The translations under genes and the position numbers were made by a program. A stretch of DNA of 16,532 bases, from contig JAPPKT010000214.1 in assembly GCA_028819675.1 (NCBI GenBank), positions 1,708-18,239 of the forward strand. The letters run 5' to 3'. Positions 14,311 through 16,532 of the stretch are shown here, piece by piece; position 1 is the stretch's first letter, and each line of letters starts with the position of its first letter. The notes under the pieces are model-generated. The model made no database searches. It saw only the letters and a list, made by a program, of their open reading frames with translations, and was not told the origin of the DNA. Origin of the DNA: Caldilineaceae bacterium. GTDB lineage: Bacteria > Chloroflexota > Anaerolineae > Caldilineales > Caldilineaceae.

Positions 14311-14635
14311 GGCAGTTTTTGGTAGTCAGCCTTTAGTGAACGGCGAACTGCTTTTTGGCCACGGAGGGACACGGAGAACTGCTTTTTGATCCGCGGAGGA
14401 CGCGGAGGGGCGCGGAGAACGACAAACGGCAGTTTTTGGTAATCAATTTTGAGTTTTTAGTGAAACTGCTTTGGGTCCGCGGCGGGACGCGATGAACTGC
14501 TTTTTTGTCCACGGAGGGGCACGAAGAACGGCGAAGGGCAGTTTTGAGTAGTCAGTTTTGAGTTCTTTGTGGAACTGCTTTGGGTCCACGGAGAAAGGCT
14601 TTTTGTCCGCGGAGGGGCGCGGAGAACTGCTTTGG
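14311..14635. repeat. Block of three GGCAGTTTT elements, each followed by CGGAGG modules
   Basis: GGCAGTTTT elements start at about 14311, 14429 and 14537. Each has TAGTCAG- or TAATCAA-type sequence, a TTTAGTGAAC or TTTGTGGAAC stretch, and then one to three CACGGAGG or CGCGGAGG modules. Orientation matches the other blocks. Confidence 0.85.
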
Positions 14636-14680
14636 AGGAAGTTTTACGATACTAAACCAATTGGGCATAGAGACAATAGA

Positions 14681-15028
14681 TTATGGAGAGGAGATGAGAG
14701 AACAGGCAGCGATCCAGTCGGGGCGGGATTGCCGGCAGCGGTCAATATTGATAGAGAGCTCAATGATACATGGTGGGGAATCCTGGTTGAAGTTTTCGAT
14801 GAATTGCATGCCAGGTCTGCGGGCGCGGGTTATGATCTTGACTTTTCTGACTTGGGAACTTGCATATGTGATCTCTTGAGCCAGCACAGTAGGCCCGTAT
14901 TCACCAGGGCGGGAAGGCTCCCAATCTTGTGGTGTGAATCCTAATCGGGCATGGCAAGACGCATAAGAGTTGTCATTCCTTAGGTCCCATGTGTTGTCTC
15001 GCTGGTTTGACGCGCCCGCAGAACCGTC
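14681..15028 (-). pseudogene. Open C-terminal extension of the 15029-15751 gene, separated by one stop codon
   Basis: Directly after the TAA at 15029-15031 the same frame continues for 115 codons to a TAA at 14681. The residues are protein-like (for example HARLGFTPQDWEPSRPGEYG and FIENFNQDSPPCIIELSINI), and codon use looks like that of the upstream gene. A Pro-rich linker ending exactly at a stop, followed by an open frame, suggests that the lost C-terminal domain was cut off by a nonsense change. No family is recognised. Plus-strand frames over the same stretch (to 14944) are also open, so the coding strand is not certain. Confidence 0.4.
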
Positions 15029-15751
15029 TTACGTAGACGGCGTCGGGGGCAGGTCCGGGGTCGGGGTCGGAGGCGGGTCCGGGGTCGGCGTCGGAGGCGG
15101 GTCCGGGGTCGGCGTCGGAGGCGTGTTCGGGGTCGGGGGCGGGGTCGGGGGTAAGATGTCGACCGGCCGCAGCGTAATTGCCGACACTGTCGACGACCAG
15201 CGGCCAGGCTTCTGCAAATGTGGAACAGCACGGACTCGATAGTAGTAGGTCAGGCCGTTTTCGAGGCCTGTATGAAGGAAGGACGATATGTATGGCCGGG
15301 CACGGTTTATGGTTCGCCATTGCTGCCCGCGGCTGCGGACTTGAAGTTGGTAACCTACTTCAGGAGATGAAGAATCGGCCGGGAATACAGCATCCCAATC
15401 CAGTTGTATCGAACCAAGGGTATTGGAGGGTGTGTAGGCCCGCAATGATGGTACAGGAGGTCGCGTAGGGGTTTCCACAGGTGTCGGAGGAGTCCCCTGA
15501 TCTGGAGGGGGAGGGTCTGGGGGAGGAGGGCCAGTAGGCGATGCGATGGGGGTAGACGTCAGTGCAGCAGAAATGCGTTCAACACGTTCTTCGAGTGCGT
15601 CCATACGTTCAGACTGCCGGTCCTGCTCAAAGGCAAGTTCTTTGACCCAGACTGTCAATGTGTCAAGACTGACATCTTCAGCGAATAGAATGACGGGAAA
15701 GGCAAACAGGACGACAGTCACGAATGCAATGCCAACGGTTTTGCGGCTCAT
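15029..15751 (-). CDS. Secreted coiled-coil / single-FnIII protein with Pro-rich tail
   Basis: The product is 240 aa. ATG 15751 is chosen because GGAGG lies 5 nt upstream and a signal peptide follows at once (1-24, ILFA/ED). Order: charged heptad-like segment about 30-64 (QSERMDALEERVERI), which may oligomerise; Pro/Thr linker 66-100; one FnIII domain about 101-195 (IQLDWDAV, GYQLQVRS, TYYYRVRAV); then a tail at 197-240 with tandem TPTPDPPP repeats encoded by a 24-bp DNA repeat. The protein stops abruptly in the repeat tail, and the frame continues beyond the stop (see 14681-15028), so it may be a truncated form of a longer protein. It is probably extracellular. Confidence 0.82.
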   Translation of the reverse strand: MSRKTVGIAFVTVVLFAFPVILFAEDVSLDTLTVWVKELAFEQDRQSERMDALEERVERISAALTSTPIASPTGPPPPDPPPPDQGTPPTPVETPTRPPVPSLRAYTPSNTLGSIQLDWDAVFPADSSSPEVGYQLQVRSRGQQWRTINRARPYISSFLHTGLENGLTYYYRVRAVPHLQKPGRWSSTVSAITLRPVDILPPTPPPTPNTPPTPTPDPPPTPTPDPPPTPTPDLPPTPST

Positions 15752-15903
15752 TGTGCCTCCGACATTTGACGAGACTAGATAGCCGTGTGTCCTCGGGAAG
15801 GGCGGCACTACTGCCCTGATTGGTTTTGAGTTTTCGGCCCGATCGTGCCACCGGAACCCCGGGCTGTCAAATCAGGGCTCCTCATCCGCGGAGAACGGCC
15901 TGG

Positions 15904-16200
15904 ACACCTTTTTCCACGGAGGACACGGAGGAACACGGAGAACTGCTTTTTTTGTCCGCGGAGGACGCGGAGGGGCGCGGAGAACTGCTTTTTGATACGC
16001 GAAGGGGCGCGAAGAACTGCTTTTGTCCACGGAGGGCACGGAGAAACACGGAGAACGGCGAAGGGCGAACGGCAGTTTTTAGTTTTCAGTTTTGAGTTTT
16101 TAGTGAACTGCTTTGGATCCGCGGCGGGCGCGAGGAACTGCTCATTTGTCCACGGAGGACACGGAGGAAAACGGAGAACGGCGAAAGGCAGTGGATAGTG
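15904..16200. repeat. Dispersed repeat block with CGGAGG modules and GGCAGTTTTTAG element
   Basis: It begins CCACGGAGGACACGGAGGA, alternates with the CCGCGGAGGACGCGG type, includes CGCGAAGGGGCGCGAAG variants, and has a GGCAGTTTTTAGTTTTCAG element near 16071. It ends near 16200 next to AGTGGTTAGTGGTTAGTAG, a short direct repeat. Confidence 0.85.
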
Positions 16201-16275
16201 GTTAGTGGTTAGTAGCTTTGTTGGGTGCGAGGGGCGGTTGGAGGGGGGATGGCTGGCGCTGGGGCTGGCTTGGGA

Positions 16276-16532
16276 TCAGGAGGACTGCTGGCGGAGGCGG
16301 GCGAGCTCGGCTTGCAGAGCTCGCTTGTCTTCCTCGGCCTGGCGGCGGGCGGCGGCTGCGGCTGCGGCCTGTTGTTCGGCCCTTTCGGCCGATTCTTCGG
16401 CCTGTTTGCGGGCGGCTGTGGCGGCTGCGATCTTCTTGACGGAGGCCAGATAGCCGGGAAAGACGTAGTTTGCGTAAATTTCGTCGAGGGCGAGTTCTGC
16501 GAGGGGCGGCTGTTTGAGCAGGTCTGCGCGGC
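16276..16532 (-). CDS. C-terminal fragment of an unidentified protein with a charged Ala/Gln/Glu coiled coil (5' end outside the window)
   Basis: The frame enters from the right edge and ends in TGA at 16276, giving the last 84 residues. The first part reads LAELALDEIYANYVFPGYLA. From about residue 31 it becomes a long, charged, Ala-rich helix (AARKQAEESAERAEQQ, ARRQAEEDKRALQAELARL), very probably a coiled coil, up to the end. The start is not in the window. Tails of this kind occur on several bacterial proteins, including PD-(D/E)XK transposase-like nucleases of the Rpn group, but nothing here decides the family. The frame has a strong GC third-position bias, which supports real coding. Confidence 0.7.
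   Translation of the reverse strand, partial: RADLLKQPPLAELALDEIYANYVFPGYLASVKKIAAATAARKQAEESAERAEQQAAAAAAARRQAEEDKRALQAELARLRQQSS

Noticed and set aside
14558..14944. Plus-strand 128-codon frame
   Set aside because: It starts inside repeat DNA, has no ribosome binding site and weak third-position bias. The minus frame continuous with the FnIII gene is preferred, although not proven.

Overview
GC-rich bacterial DNA. Every gene I can support lies on the minus strand, so the locus reads right to left. The content is secreted proteins with fibronectin type III (FnIII) domains, Pro/Thr-rich 'TPTPTP' linkers, and long intergenic blocks of the 'CGGAGGACACGGAGGAACACGG' type of dispersed repeat. This suggests a Chloroflexota-like environmental or host-associated bacterium (Caldilineales/Anaerolineae style). 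That placement is an inference from style; there is no marker gene in the window. I see no tRNA, rRNA, CRISPR array or transposase.

Layout, left to right. 1-205: 88-bp tandem repeat. 332-1594: a 420-aa protein with an internally duplicated terminase-small-subunit-like module; a terminator-like hairpin sits in its 5' leader. 2047-2687: two small paralogous coiled-coil plus membrane-anchor proteins, each with its own promoter. 3135-3452: a decayed member of a secreted protein family. 3689-6157: a secreted 822-aa protein with three near-identical FnIII domains and a zinc metallopeptidase domain whose active-site pattern resembles anthrax lethal factor. 6286-6660: a large repeat block. 6779-9557: three tandem members of the secreted family, two of them followed by intrinsic terminators. 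9712-13406: a two-gene operon of a fourth intact family member plus a secreted 1011-aa protein with nine FnIII domains, closed by a strong terminator. 13697-13867: four tandem sigma70-like promoter units upstream of that operon. 14681-15751: a secreted coiled-coil/FnIII protein whose frame continues for 115 codons past its stop. 15904-16200: repeats. 16276-16532: the C-terminal end of an unidentified gene that enters from the right edge.

The most distinctive content is a paralogous family of about 200-residue secreted proteins (four intact, one truncated). Each intact copy has a conserved signal peptide, a hypervariable low-complexity linker and a conserved C-terminal domain of about 110 residues ending in an H-x-x-W carboxy terminus. 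I do not recognise that domain. The family is interspersed with the large FnIII proteins and the FnIII metallopeptidase. Two family transcription units share an unusual promoter in which the 18-bp spacer itself is conserved. Together these look like a coordinately expressed surface or extracellular module, perhaps for adhesion or matrix/host interaction. The function is inference; the architecture is visible in the sequence.
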